A DNA stretch of 22,796 nucleotides from Synechococcales cyanobacterium PMM_0073 (lineage in GTDB: Bacteria > Cyanobacteriota > Cyanobacteriia > Elainellales > Elainellaceae), in contig CASBQH010000098.1 in assembly GCA_949127695.1 (NCBI GenBank), positions 1 to 22,796 on the forward strand, written 5' to 3'. This document shows, in pieces, positions 16,032-22,796 of this stretch (its first letter is position 1; each line of letters starts with the position of its first letter). Position numbers and translations under genes: made by a program. Below the pieces are notes generated by a model that saw only the letters and a program-made list of their open reading frames with translations, was not told the origin of the DNA and made no database searches.

Positions 16032-16067
16032 AGCGAAAGGGGGACGAATTGCTTCCTCCCCCTCGCT
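16032..16067. terminator. Hairpin between convergent genes, probable bidirectional terminator
   Basis: AGCG-aa-AGGGGGA (16032-16044) pairs with TCCCCCT-CGCT (16057-16067) around a 12-base loop, with a 2-base bulge. It lies between the trhO stop (16002) and the end of the opposite gene (16071). The T tracts on either side are weak, so termination strength is uncertain. Confidence 0.55.
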
Positions 16068-16070
16068 CAA

Positions 16071-16376
16071 TTAATCTGGGTTTTCCGGATGGTTGCGGAT
16101 GCGCTCAGCCTCTGGGCAGTCCTCCGAAACCAGAGGCTCCACGTCGCCTCTGGGCACGCTGGCTAGCTTCTGCATCACGGAGCCAATACTCTCTAGACGA
16201 ATCATCTCTTCCCAAGAGCAAATCTCTTCTTCTTCTTCGGTTTCATACCGGACGGTGACTAGATCTCCTTCAATATCTAAAATTCGAGCACGCTCGATCC
16301 ATCGTTGTTGATCCCGCAAAAAGATCCAAACCTCGCGACCATCACAACAGAGTTGATAGATCTTGCGGTGTAGCAT
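16071..16376 (-). CDS. Small conserved cyanobacterial protein, function unknown
   Basis: The 101-residue product begins MLHRKIYQLCCDGREVWIFL and continues with RDQQRWIERARILDIEGDLV, TVRYETEEEEE, and ICSWEEMIRLESIGSVMQKL. This tightly packed, strand-rich N-terminal domain matches from memory a small family found across cyanobacteria (I believe Pfam DUF6679, number not certain). The beta-rich core with ILDIEGDLVTVRYE resembles a small SH3-like barrel. The last 25 residues are Pro/Glu-rich and variable. AGGAG (16390-16386 on the minus strand) stands nine bases before ATG 16376, an excellent ribosome-binding site. No function is assigned. Confidence 0.85.
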   Translation of the reverse strand: MLHRKIYQLCCDGREVWIFLRDQQRWIERARILDIEGDLVTVRYETEEEEEICSWEEMIRLESIGSVMQKLASVPRGDVEPLVSEDCPEAERIRNHPENPD

Positions 16377-16864
16377 GTATTATGTCTCCTGAGCAAACTA
16401 TTTTCAAACATTTCGGTCGGGAGCAACCTTGCCCCGGCTATCAAACGCTAAAACCAGACAAAAACCTGAGCCTTTGCCTGTCTGTGCTGCTGGTTTGAAA
16501 TCCCTGCTTCATAGCACCAGTCTAGCAATTGATGTGACCTCAAGGAGGGCTGAAGGGCGAAATTGCTAGAGAGATGTTTGAGCATCTGAATCGTCTTCGG
16601 AAGACTAGAAAAGCCGTTGAGTTGATCATCAGGGTTTGATAAGACTGCAAACATATCAGGCTTGGCAGAGATTAATTTGGCACAGCTACAGCGCAAGCAG
16701 GTCTAGCGTAGAAGGCTAACTAGCCCGATTAATCGATGTCGCTAAAGCGCCAATTTCCCCTACTATTCTAGCGGGGTTGATAAAATGTGACGATAGTCTG
16801 GCGATACAGTCTCCGAAAAATCTGTCAAGAGATTTCTAACCCCACGCCCAGAGGATTTCAGCAA
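16377..16864. other. Intergenic region without a supportable gene
   Basis: This divergent region of nearly 490 bases lies between the small conserved gene and the creatininase-family gene. It contains the AGGAG of the former and AGAGGA (16848-16853) before the latter. A minus-strand frame at 16448-16696 has only a TTG start and an unconvincing sequence. A plus-strand 38-codon frame begins at ATG 16382 but lacks support. No RNA gene, repeat or phage signal was recognised. Confidence 0.45.
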
Positions 16865-17617
16865 ATGCAGCTACAGTTAGCCACTTGGCCTGAGGTTGAA
16901 GCCTATCTGACCCGCTCTCAGGCGCTGATCATCCCGATTGGCTCCACCGAACAGCATGGCCCAACGGGGCTAATTGGCACCGATGCCATCTGCGCTGAGG
17001 CGATTGCTCAGGGCGTTGGTGAGGCGACTCAGGCGCTGGTTGCGCCCACAATCAACGTTGGCATGGCGCTGCATCATACGGCTTTTCCGGGCAGCATTAG
17101 TCTCCGCCCCAGCACGCTGATGCTGGTGATCCGCGACTACATTACCAGCTTAAGCAAAGCTGGCTTCACGCAGTTTTTCTTCATCAACGGGCATGGCGGT
17201 AATATGGCGACGCTCAAAGCCGCCTTCTCCGAAACCTACGCCGTGCTGGCTGATTTGAACTTGCCGCAGGCTGAGCAGGTGCAGTGCAGGCTAGCCAATT
17301 GGTTTATGTGCGGCTCGGTCTATAAGCTGGCCAAAGCGCTATATGGCGATCAAGAAGGCTCACATGCGACGCCCAGCGAAGTAGCGCTGACGCAGTATCT
17401 CTACCCGGCGGCCATCAAGCAGGCAGCGCTGTCGGCTGAAGTTGCCTCTGGCCACCCAATCTACGGCGCAGCCAATTTTCGGCGACATTACCCGGATGGG
17501 CGGATGGGGTCGAATCCAGCTCTAGCTACGCCTGAACATGGCCAGCAGTTCTACGAACTAGCCGTCAAAGAACTCAGCGGTCAGTATCTAGAGTTTCTGG
17601 CTAAGGCTGAGAGCTGA
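16865..17617 (+). CDS. Creatininase-family amidohydrolase
   Basis: Members are metal-dependent amidohydrolases acting on small cyclic or substituted amides: creatinine, and in related proteins formamides in riboflavin/F420 synthesis. From ATG 16865 the product is 250 residues. It shows the metal site STEQHGPTGLIGTD (E29, H31, D40), HHTAFPGSISLRPSTL, FFINGHGGN (H110), and a later DQEGSHATPSEVALT with the remaining acidic and His residues. ATG 16865 follows AGAGGA at 11 bases. A GTG at 16787 would add 26 residues (MTIVWRYSLRKI...) unlike the family. The true substrate cannot be deduced, and no riboflavin or creatine genes are near. The gene ends 21 bases before the opposite-strand tRNA. Confidence 0.88.
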   Translation: MQLQLATWPEVEAYLTRSQALIIPIGSTEQHGPTGLIGTDAICAEAIAQGVGEATQALVAPTINVGMALHHTAFPGSISLRPSTLMLVIRDYITSLSKAGFTQFFFINGHGGNMATLKAAFSETYAVLADLNLPQAEQVQCRLANWFMCGSVYKLAKALYGDQEGSHATPSEVALTQYLYPAAIKQAALSAEVASGHPIYGAANFRRHYPDGRMGSNPALATPEHGQQFYELAVKELSGQYLEFLAKAES

Positions 17618-17638
17618 TTCAAGTGATGATTTAATCAA

Positions 17639-17720
17639 TGGGCGGGAAGAGACTCGAACTCTTACGCCTTGCGGCGCCACATTTTGAGTGTGGTGCGTCT
17701 ACCAATTCCGCCATCCGCCC
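17639..17720 (-). tRNA. trnL-CAA: tRNA-Leu, anticodon CAA
   Basis: The 82-base cloverleaf reads acceptor GGGCGGA / CCCGCCC plus discriminator A, a 3-bp D stem GCG/CGC, anticodon arm CCACA-CTCAAAA-TGTGG (anticodon CAA, decoding UUG), a long class II variable arm CGCC-GCAA-GGCG, and T arm AAGAG-TTCGAGT-CTCTT. The long variable arm and the D-loop AATTGGTAGA are typical of bacterial tRNA-Leu. CCA is not encoded. One pair at the base of the acceptor stem (A7-C66) is mismatched. The first 22 bases also encode the end of the upstream M48 gene, so it may be co-transcribed with it. Confidence 0.96.
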
Positions 17721-18571
17721 TGGATGCTTTGCTCAGTATATCCGATCGAACGCTTTTGCAGCAAGGACTGATAGTCTTGACTGCCTGCCCAGCGGTCGAT
17801 TTCGCGCGCGCGCAGCACAGGCAGCGGATGCGTCAGGCGGGCGGTCTGCATCTGCTTCATCAGCTGTCCCGTTTCGTCACTGATTTGATCGTAGGAGCGG
17901 GCTTGTGCTAGAAAGGCATCAAGATTCAGCTGCTCAGCCAGCTTGGGCGAGCCGCCGGTTAGCTTCATCAGCACCGAAGCCACCACGCGCGGCTCTTGCG
18001 TCACCAGGAGCGCCGCCCGGTCGCAGCTAAACTCAGCGCAGCGCACCCATTCTAGAATCTGATTTTGCAGGTTTTGCACTAATAGACCGCCGATGGGGGT
18101 GAGCTGTCCCGCCAGCACCATCAGATTAGCCAGCGTTAAATAGACGCTATGTTCGCATTTGAGATGACCCAGCTCATGCGCGATCACAGCCTGGATCTCA
18201 GCGGGCGTCAGCATATCTACTAGCGAAGTATGCAGCACTACAAACGGCTGCTTGCCGCGCATGGCGAAGGTGTAGGCATTGGGGGAGGGATGCTGGCGCA
18301 GGTAGAGCTGGGGCGGCTCAAGATCTAGCCTCTGGCAAGCGTCGAGTAAGAGCTGGTGCAGATCGGGCAGCTGGTTTTCGCCAATTAAAATGCTGGAGGC
18401 AATATTTTCTAGGTAGAAAAACTGCTCAGCTGTGGGGCCCAGCGCCGTCCGCACCAGCAGATCCAGTCCGGGCAGCTGCTTGAGCGCCTGAGTCGCCTGT
18501 AAGTCAAGCGGGTGGCGAAACTCATCTGAGCGCAGGCCGACGAGTAGCGATTTGGGCAGCGATGGGGACAT
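17699..18571 (-). CDS. M48-family membrane-associated zinc metallopeptidase
   Basis: The 290-residue product has the zinc site HELGH (132-136, in VIAHELGHLKCEHS) and the third ligand in EFSCDRAALL (E180), the signature of M48 (HtpX/Ste24-like) peptidases. An N-terminal region of about 85 residues (LRSDEFRHPLDLQATQALKQ) is typical of the stand-alone soluble or peripheral M48 proteins of cyanobacteria. Hydrophobic helices near 143-170 (LTLANLMVLAGQLTPIGGLL) may anchor it. The C-terminus GGWRNW and the stop codon are encoded by the 5' part of tRNA-Leu(CAA). It starts 41 bases after the ftsH stop on the same strand, so the two are likely one operon for membrane-protein turnover. Substrates are unknown. 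Confidence 0.9.
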   Translation of the reverse strand: MSPSLPKSLLVGLRSDEFRHPLDLQATQALKQLPGLDLLVRTALGPTAEQFFYLENIASSILIGENQLPDLHQLLLDACQRLDLEPPQLYLRQHPSPNAYTFAMRGKQPFVVLHTSLVDMLTPAEIQAVIAHELGHLKCEHSVYLTLANLMVLAGQLTPIGGLLVQNLQNQILEWVRCAEFSCDRAALLVTQEPRVVASVLMKLTGGSPKLAEQLNLDAFLAQARSYDQISDETGQLMKQMQTARLTHPLPVLRAREIDRWAGSQDYQSLLQKRSIGYTEQSIQGGWRNW

Positions 18572-18612
18572 AGGAACGGTATGACTCAGGCTTGTTCTGG
18601 ACTGCTGCTGGC

Positions 18613-20553
18613 TTAGCTGACGCTGACTCGATCGGCGGCCAACGGGTCTGCCAGCTGCTTTTCGGGTAGCTCGGTATGTTTGGCCACGATCTGGCGGAAA
18701 TGTTCGCCTTCAATCGTTTCTTGATCCAGCAGTAGATCAGCCATTTCGTCTAGCAACTCGCGGTGTTCGCGCAGAATCTGGCAGGCTTGGCTGTAGCAGT
18801 GCATCGCAATCTGGCGCACCTGCTGGTCAATCCGGGTGGCCACTTCCTCTGAATATTCTGAGCGCGATCCCCAGTCACGCCCCAAGAACACTTCAGTATT
18901 GCCGCTCTCTAGGGCAAGGGGGCCGAGTTCTGACATGCCGTAGCGCGTTACCATCTCGCGTGCCAGATTGGCCACCACCTGAATGTCGTTGCTAGCGCCA
19001 ATCGTGATTTCGGCATCGCCAAAGACTTCCTGCTCAGCCGCTCGTCCGCCCAAGGCAATCGTAATCCGATCTAGCAGCCAGGAGCGCGTGTAGAGGCCGC
19101 TGTCGATCATCTCTTCATTAAAGGTCTGCTGAGCAAAGCCGCCAATCCCACCCGATCGCGGAATAATCGTGACTTTGTTGAGCGGATCAGAGTTTTTCAG
19201 CAGCGTCATCAGCAGCGCATGGCCGACTTCGTGATAGGCAATCAGCCGCTTTTTCTTGCTGTCTAGCAGAGGCGTCAGGGTCATGCCGGTGGTGACGCGA
19301 TCGATCGCATCGTCGATTTCGAGCATGGTGATTGTCTCTTTGCGTCGCCGCGCCGTCAGAATCGCGGCCTCGTTCAGCATGTTGGCCAGCTCTGCCCCTG
19401 AAAAACCGGGCGTGCGGCGAGCCACTACTTCTAGCGATACGCTGGAGTCCAGCTTTTTGTTGCGAGCATGGACGGTCAAAATACCGAGCCTGCCTTTGTA
19501 TCCGGGCAGATCAACCATCACCTGCCGGTCAAACCGACCAGGACGCAGCAGCGCCGAATCCAGCACGTCGGGGCGGTTGGTGGCCGCAATAATAATAATG
19601 CCAGTGTTGCCCTCAAAGCCATCCATCTCGGTCAGGAGCTGGTTGAGGGTTTGCTCGCGCTCGTCGTTGCCGCCGCCAATCCCAGTGCCGCGCTGCCGAC
19701 CCACGGCGTCAATTTCGTCAATAAAAATGATGCAGGGGGCGTTTTCTTTCGCTTTTTTGAACAGGTCGCGCACCCGTGAAGCGCCCACGCCCACAAACAT
19801 TTCGACAAACTCAGAGCCGGAGATGCTGAAGAACGGCACGCCTGCTTCGCCGGCAATGGCCTTGGCCAGCAGGGTTTTGCCTGTGCCAGGAGGCCCCACC
19901 AGCAGCACGCCTTTGGGGATTTTGGCTCCAATCGCAGTGAAGCGTTCGGGCTTCTTCAGGAAGGTGACGACTTCTTGCAGCTCTTCCTTGGCTTCTTCAA
20001 TCCCCGCCACGTCATCAAACAGCACGCCCGTCTTGGCCTCCATCTGGAACCGGGCTTTAGATTTGCCAAAGTTCATCGCCTGCCCAGAAGAGTTGGTGCT
20101 ACGCCGAATTACGCTCAGCAGCACCATGATCAGCACAAAGACAATCAGGCCATGCATGATCAGCCATGCCACAGCGTTACCGTCAGTGGAGCGCTGCACG
20201 TCCAGGACGACGTTATTTTTGCGCGCAGCCTCAATCAGCTCTGGATTCAGGTCGCCCGAAAATAGCGTCACCTCCTGCTTGGCCGGAGCAGGCTCGCCCT
20301 TCACCTGCACATCAGCCACGCCTCGCGCCGGATCGAGTTCAATCCGGCTGACCTGACCTGCCTCAATTTTTTTCAATAGCTCGCTGTAGGTGAGAGCGTC
20401 AGCGTTGCTGCTGGTAGCCTGAGCCACAGCAGGCAGACTGCCAACCGTGCTTTGCAGCAGTAGCCATAGCGCGGTGGCGGTACCGGTTGCGAGGCCAACG
20501 GCTCTGGCCTGATATCGGGATCTGACGGATCGGTTGTTCTCAGCCTGCTTCAT
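18613..20553 (-). CDS. ftsH: ATP-dependent zinc metalloprotease FtsH
   Basis: FtsH is a membrane-anchored hexameric AAA+ protease that extracts and degrades damaged membrane proteins, in cyanobacteria including photosystem II subunits. From ATG 20553 the product is 646 residues. It has a membrane segment near the N-terminus ([20 protein letters not shown]), a periplasmic/lumenal domain, a second membrane helix ([16 protein letters not shown]), Walker A GPPGTGKT (220-227), Walker B IIFIDEID, the second region of homology [20 protein letters not shown], and the zinc site HEVGH (441-445). GAAGAGG precedes the ATG closely. A TTG at 20619 would add 22 residues unlike the family. The stretch [17 protein letters not shown] with [12 protein letters not shown] differs from the QGLTWFTP form of the D1-repair pair, so it may belong to a different cyanobacterial FtsH subgroup. 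Which one is not certain. Confidence 0.96.
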   Translation of the reverse strand: MKQAENNRSVRSRYQARAVGLATGTATALWLLLQSTVGSLPAVAQATSSNADALTYSELLKKIEAGQVSRIELDPARGVADVQVKGEPAPAKQEVTLFSGDLNPELIEAARKNNVVLDVQRSTDGNAVAWLIMHGLIVFVLIMVLLSVIRRSTNSSGQAMNFGKSKARFQMEAKTGVLFDDVAGIEEAKEELQEVVTFLKKPERFTAIGAKIPKGVLLVGPPGTGKTLLAKAIAGEAGVPFFSISGSEFVEMFVGVGASRVRDLFKKAKENAPCIIFIDEIDAVGRQRGTGIGGGNDEREQTLNQLLTEMDGFEGNTGIIIIAATNRPDVLDSALLRPGRFDRQVMVDLPGYKGRLGILTVHARNKKLDSSVSLEVVARRTPGFSGAELANMLNEAAILTARRRKETITMLEIDDAIDRVTTGMTLTPLLDSKKKRLIAYHEVGHALLMTLLKNSDPLNKVTIIPRSGGIGGFAQQTFNEEMIDSGLYTRSWLLDRITIALGGRAAEQEVFGDAEITIGASNDIQVVANLAREMVTRYGMSELGPLALESGNTEVFLGRDWGSRSEYSEEVATRIDQQVRQIAMHCYSQACQILREHRELLDEMADLLLDQETIEGEHFRQIVAKHTELPEKQLADPLAADRVSVS

Positions 20554-20723
20554 ATGCCTCTTCTGGTGATCGCGTTCACTGTGGGAGCCTTGCGCGGTTG
20601 AAACCGCAGTTTTTGGCAATCCCTGACAGCCGTAAACCTAAACGTAACTCTATCTCATGCTAGCGACTGACAGGGCAGATTGGCGGTTCCAAGCATAGAG
20701 TTTTCATCTTTCTTGAGCGGGAG

Positions 20724-22790
20724 CTACAAAATTAGCCGCCAGAGCAAAACCGTTAAACTCAGCGTAGCCAGATGCTGCGGCCAGAGCTGCAACAGCGGCT
20801 GACGGGCAATTTTTTGGCTCAAAATCAGGCTGAGCAGCGCTGCGGCAATTAGCGTCACGCCTTGCAGAAACGCAATCACGGCGGGATGCGCCACCACCAC
20901 CGGAGCCGCGCCGCCATAGCCAAAGGTGGCAAAGCTGACCGGAATAATTCGCCCTGTTTCGCTCAGCCCCAGCTTAAGGTAATGTGCCAGACTGCTGCCC
21001 AGCACCAGCGGCAGATAGCCATAGGCCAGCGTCACGAAGGCGGGCGCTTTGGGGAAGGTCAGCCGCAGCCCCCGATCGGCCAGCAGCACGACAGCTGCCG
21101 GAATCAGCAGTGCCAGCACCGAAAACCCGGCGTGAACCGCCACTTGGTCTAAGGACAATCGCCAGCCCAACCCGTCAGCCAGCCACTGGTTCAGCTCAGG
21201 CAGTCGATGCAGAAACACTGCGCCAAACAGCAGCAGCAGCAGCGCCACCTCATGCGCCGTGGCGTTATGCGTTGTCCATAGCTCAATGCCTGGAGGCCGC
21301 AGGTTGAGCGCCACCGAGCGGTGCGGGCAGGCTTTGAGGCAGGTCATGCAGAGCACGCAGTCGCGGTTGTCTTGCAGCTGAGCCGGATGCGAATAGACCG
21401 GACAGCCGTTGGTTTCCTGGCCTTCGCCCTTGGCAGGGCCGCCCTTATAGCATTGGTAAGTGGTGCAGGTGGCGGCGCAGGTGCCCTGCTCTGCCCGCAG
21501 CTCAATTATTGCCAGCTTGCCAAACAGGCCATTCATGCCGCCAATTGGGCAGAGATAGCGACACCAAAACCGTCGCTCAAACAGCAGCGAAAAAATTACC
21601 GCGCCTGCTGTAATTAGCAGCAGCAGACAGCTGGACAGATAGGCCGTGTTTTCAAGATTCCACAGCTCCTCCCAGAGTAAAATCAGCGTAAACAGCCCAA
21701 ACATGAACCAGCCGCCCCAGCGCTCAGCCTCCTGACGCGGCCAGGGTCGCAGCTGACGCGGCCACCAGCGCAGCGACAGCTTTTGGCTCAGCTCGCCGTA
21801 GATCATAAACGGACAGACCGAACACCAGATGCGTCCCATAACCGGAAACAGCAGCAGCATCACTGGCCACCACCAAGCCCAAAACAGATTCAGCACCAGG
21901 TTTTGGTCGCGGCTTTGGGGGCCGAACAGGCCAATGGCCACCAAAATCGGAAACAGCCAGAGCGTCAGGCCATAGTTGATCCGATCCGGCCACCAGGGAC
22001 TCCGCAAAAACTGCCGTAGTTTTGGGTAGGCATCTAGTAAATTCAGCCGAAACCGCTTGGCTTTGCTGCTAGCTGACCAGAACACCTCTTCGCTCAAAAC
22101 AGCCGCGCCGCTGGACTGGGTAATCGCCCGCGTCACCAGGTTTTCGAGTTCCGTTAAGTTGCCAGGAAAATCGTAGCCCTGCAAGCGCCGGATTGCTTCG
22201 GGCGACACCTGCGGCTGCGGTAGACCGCGCCCCCGACAGTAAAGGCTCATAAAATAAGTCACCTGCGCCGCAATATCGGCCTTGGCGACTCGCACGGGCG
22301 GCACTTTGATTAAATGCGCCCCAATTTTTTTGCAGCGTTCAATTTCGGGAATGTTGCGCTCGGAGGTGAGCAAAATTCGGGCAGCGCTCTGGCGCAGCGG
22401 CGGCTCTGGATCGCCCTCGCGGCCAACAGGTCGATATGCGCCGGTTTCCAGCAGGGTTAACACCTTTTGGCTGAGCGCCGGGGGTAGCGCTTCGGCGTTA
22501 TTCAGCATCAGCGAGCCTGAACCCAGCCAGTCGAGCAGCCCCGGCTTGCCACCCACGCGGCCAAATAGCTCGCTGCCGCTAACCTGGAGCAGATCGCAGT
22601 TGACTTTCACCAGAGACTGCTTGCGACCCGCTGAGCCGAAGTGAATCAGCGCCGCAATATTGTCTTTGCCCAGCCCCGGCTCGCCAAAAATCAGGGCAGC
22701 TCGTCGGTCACTGGCCGCTTTTTTGATTGCCTGCCGCAGCCGCACCGCATAGCGACTCACACCCACCACGCCTTGGCGCACCTTGGGCAT
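20724..22790 (-). CDS. NtrC-like AAA+ domain fused to a NapH/YccM-type membrane polyferredoxin
   Basis: The 688-residue product joins two modules. Residues 1-235 resemble the AAA+ domain of sigma-54 activators: Walker A GEPGLGKD (36-43), ELFG (74-77), VPPVRVAKADI, and FPGNLTELENLV (208-219). The GAFTGA loop after ELFG is missing, and the Walker B acidic pair is replaced (LMLNN, 94-98, where LFLDE is usual). Residues 270-690 are a membrane protein with several helices and iron-sulfur ligands: CSVCP (323-327), CRYLCP (410-415), a Cys group C438/C442/C447, and a 4Fe-4S motif CVLCMTCLKACP (478-489). I infer a redox membrane protein with a nucleotide-binding regulatory head. The frame continues without a stop to the window edge six bases beyond the ATG at 22790, so an N-terminal domain may lie outside. 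A sensor or electron-transfer role is possible. No known name is assigned. Confidence 0.85.
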   Translation of the reverse strand: MPKVRQGVVGVSRYAVRLRQAIKKAASDRRAALIFGEPGLGKDNIAALIHFGSAGRKQSLVKVNCDLLQVSGSELFGRVGGKPGLLDWLGSGSLMLNNAEALPPALSQKVLTLLETGAYRPVGREGDPEPPLRQSAARILLTSERNIPEIERCKKIGAHLIKVPPVRVAKADIAAQVTYFMSLYCRGRGLPQPQVSPEAIRRLQGYDFPGNLTELENLVTRAITQSSGAAVLSEEVFWSASSKAKRFRLNLLDAYPKLRQFLRSPWWPDRINYGLTLWLFPILVAIGLFGPQSRDQNLVLNLFWAWWWPVMLLLFPVMGRIWCSVCPFMIYGELSQKLSLRWWPRQLRPWPRQEAERWGGWFMFGLFTLILLWEELWNLENTAYLSSCLLLLITAGAVIFSLLFERRFWCRYLCPIGGMNGLFGKLAIIELRAEQGTCAATCTTYQCYKGGPAKGEGQETNGCPVYSHPAQLQDNRDCVLCMTCLKACPHRSVALNLRPPGIELWTTHNATAHEVALLLLLFGAVFLHRLPELNQWLADGLGWRLSLDQVAVHAGFSVLALLIPAAVVLLADRGLRLTFPKAPAFVTLAYGYLPLVLGSSLAHYLKLGLSETGRIIPVSFATFGYGGAAPVVVAHPAVIAFLQGVTLIAAALLSLILSQKIARQPLLQLWPQHLATLSLTVLLWRLIL

Positions 22791-22796
22791 GAGATA

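Noticed and set aside
16448..16696. Minus-strand 82-codon frame in the gap upstream of the creatininase gene
   Set aside because: Only a TTG start, no ribosome-binding site, no domain and no coding-like composition.
19256..20356. Long plus-strand open frame (366 codons) opposite ftsH
   Set aside because: It lies entirely antisense to a strongly conserved AAA+ protease gene; its product is Ser/Arg/Pro-rich with no fold, as expected of a shadow frame in GC-rich DNA.
1..22796. CRISPR arrays, prophage genes, rRNA or an origin of replication
   Set aside because: No regularly spaced repeats, cas or phage genes, rRNA signatures or DnaA-box clusters were noticed by eye.

Overview
The window is chromosomal DNA from a cyanobacterium. 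The evidence is NdhH of the plant/cyanobacterial NDH-1 complex, a CobO adenosyltransferase, a cyanobacterial-type FtsH, an SPFH/prohibitin, a short cyanobacteria-like gene (16071-16376), and a polyferredoxin fused to an NtrC-type AAA+ domain. Base composition is fairly GC-rich by eye. The HIP1 octamer GCGATCGC, abundant in many cyanobacteria, occurs only three times and only inside one 382-base stretch. That argues for a HIP1-poor host carrying a foreign piece. The exact genus cannot be read from this window.

Layout: 1-174 is the tail of an unidentified membrane protein. 216-905 (-) is cobO. 1223-2410 (+) is ndhH, with a consensus -10 box and a clear intrinsic terminator. 2681-3004 is a small hypothetical gene and 3148-4473 an exported 11-TPR protein. 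4745-5881 is a glycosyltransferase-like protein whose catalytic motifs are gone, followed by an orphan beta-class DNA methyltransferase (5928-6860). 6861-8512 is a gene graveyard: a membrane-protein gene broken by one amber codon and holding all three HIP1 sites, an AraC-regulator fragment and an IS1-family transposase fragment. From 8513 onward ordinary genes resume: a two-TM protein, an SPFH protein and a GT4 glycosyltransferase that overlap tail to tail by 48 bases, proS, a CaCA cation antiporter, a hypothetical protein, trhO, a small conserved gene and a creatininase-family hydrolase. The gap at 14005-14175 hides a decayed DegT/DnrJ/EryC1 aminotransferase. The right end is all on the minus strand: the AAA+/polyferredoxin fusion, ftsH, an M48 metallopeptidase, and tRNA-Leu(CAA), whose first 22 bases are also the last codons and stop of the M48 gene.

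How the genes fit together: most are single housekeeping units rather than one pathway. ftsH and the M48 peptidase are 41 bases apart and probably form a membrane-protein quality-control transcript that reads into the tRNA. The SPFH protein elsewhere in the window belongs to a family that in other bacteria associates with FtsH.

Most noteworthy items: (1) the AAA+/polyferredoxin fusion keeps a Walker A but lacks GAFTGA and the Walker B acidic pair, in a phylum not known to have sigma-54; (2) the DxD-less glycosyltransferase homolog; (3) the tRNA/protease overlap; (4) the HIP1-marked island of relics; (5) repeated perfect 12-15 bp tandem duplications in gene gaps.
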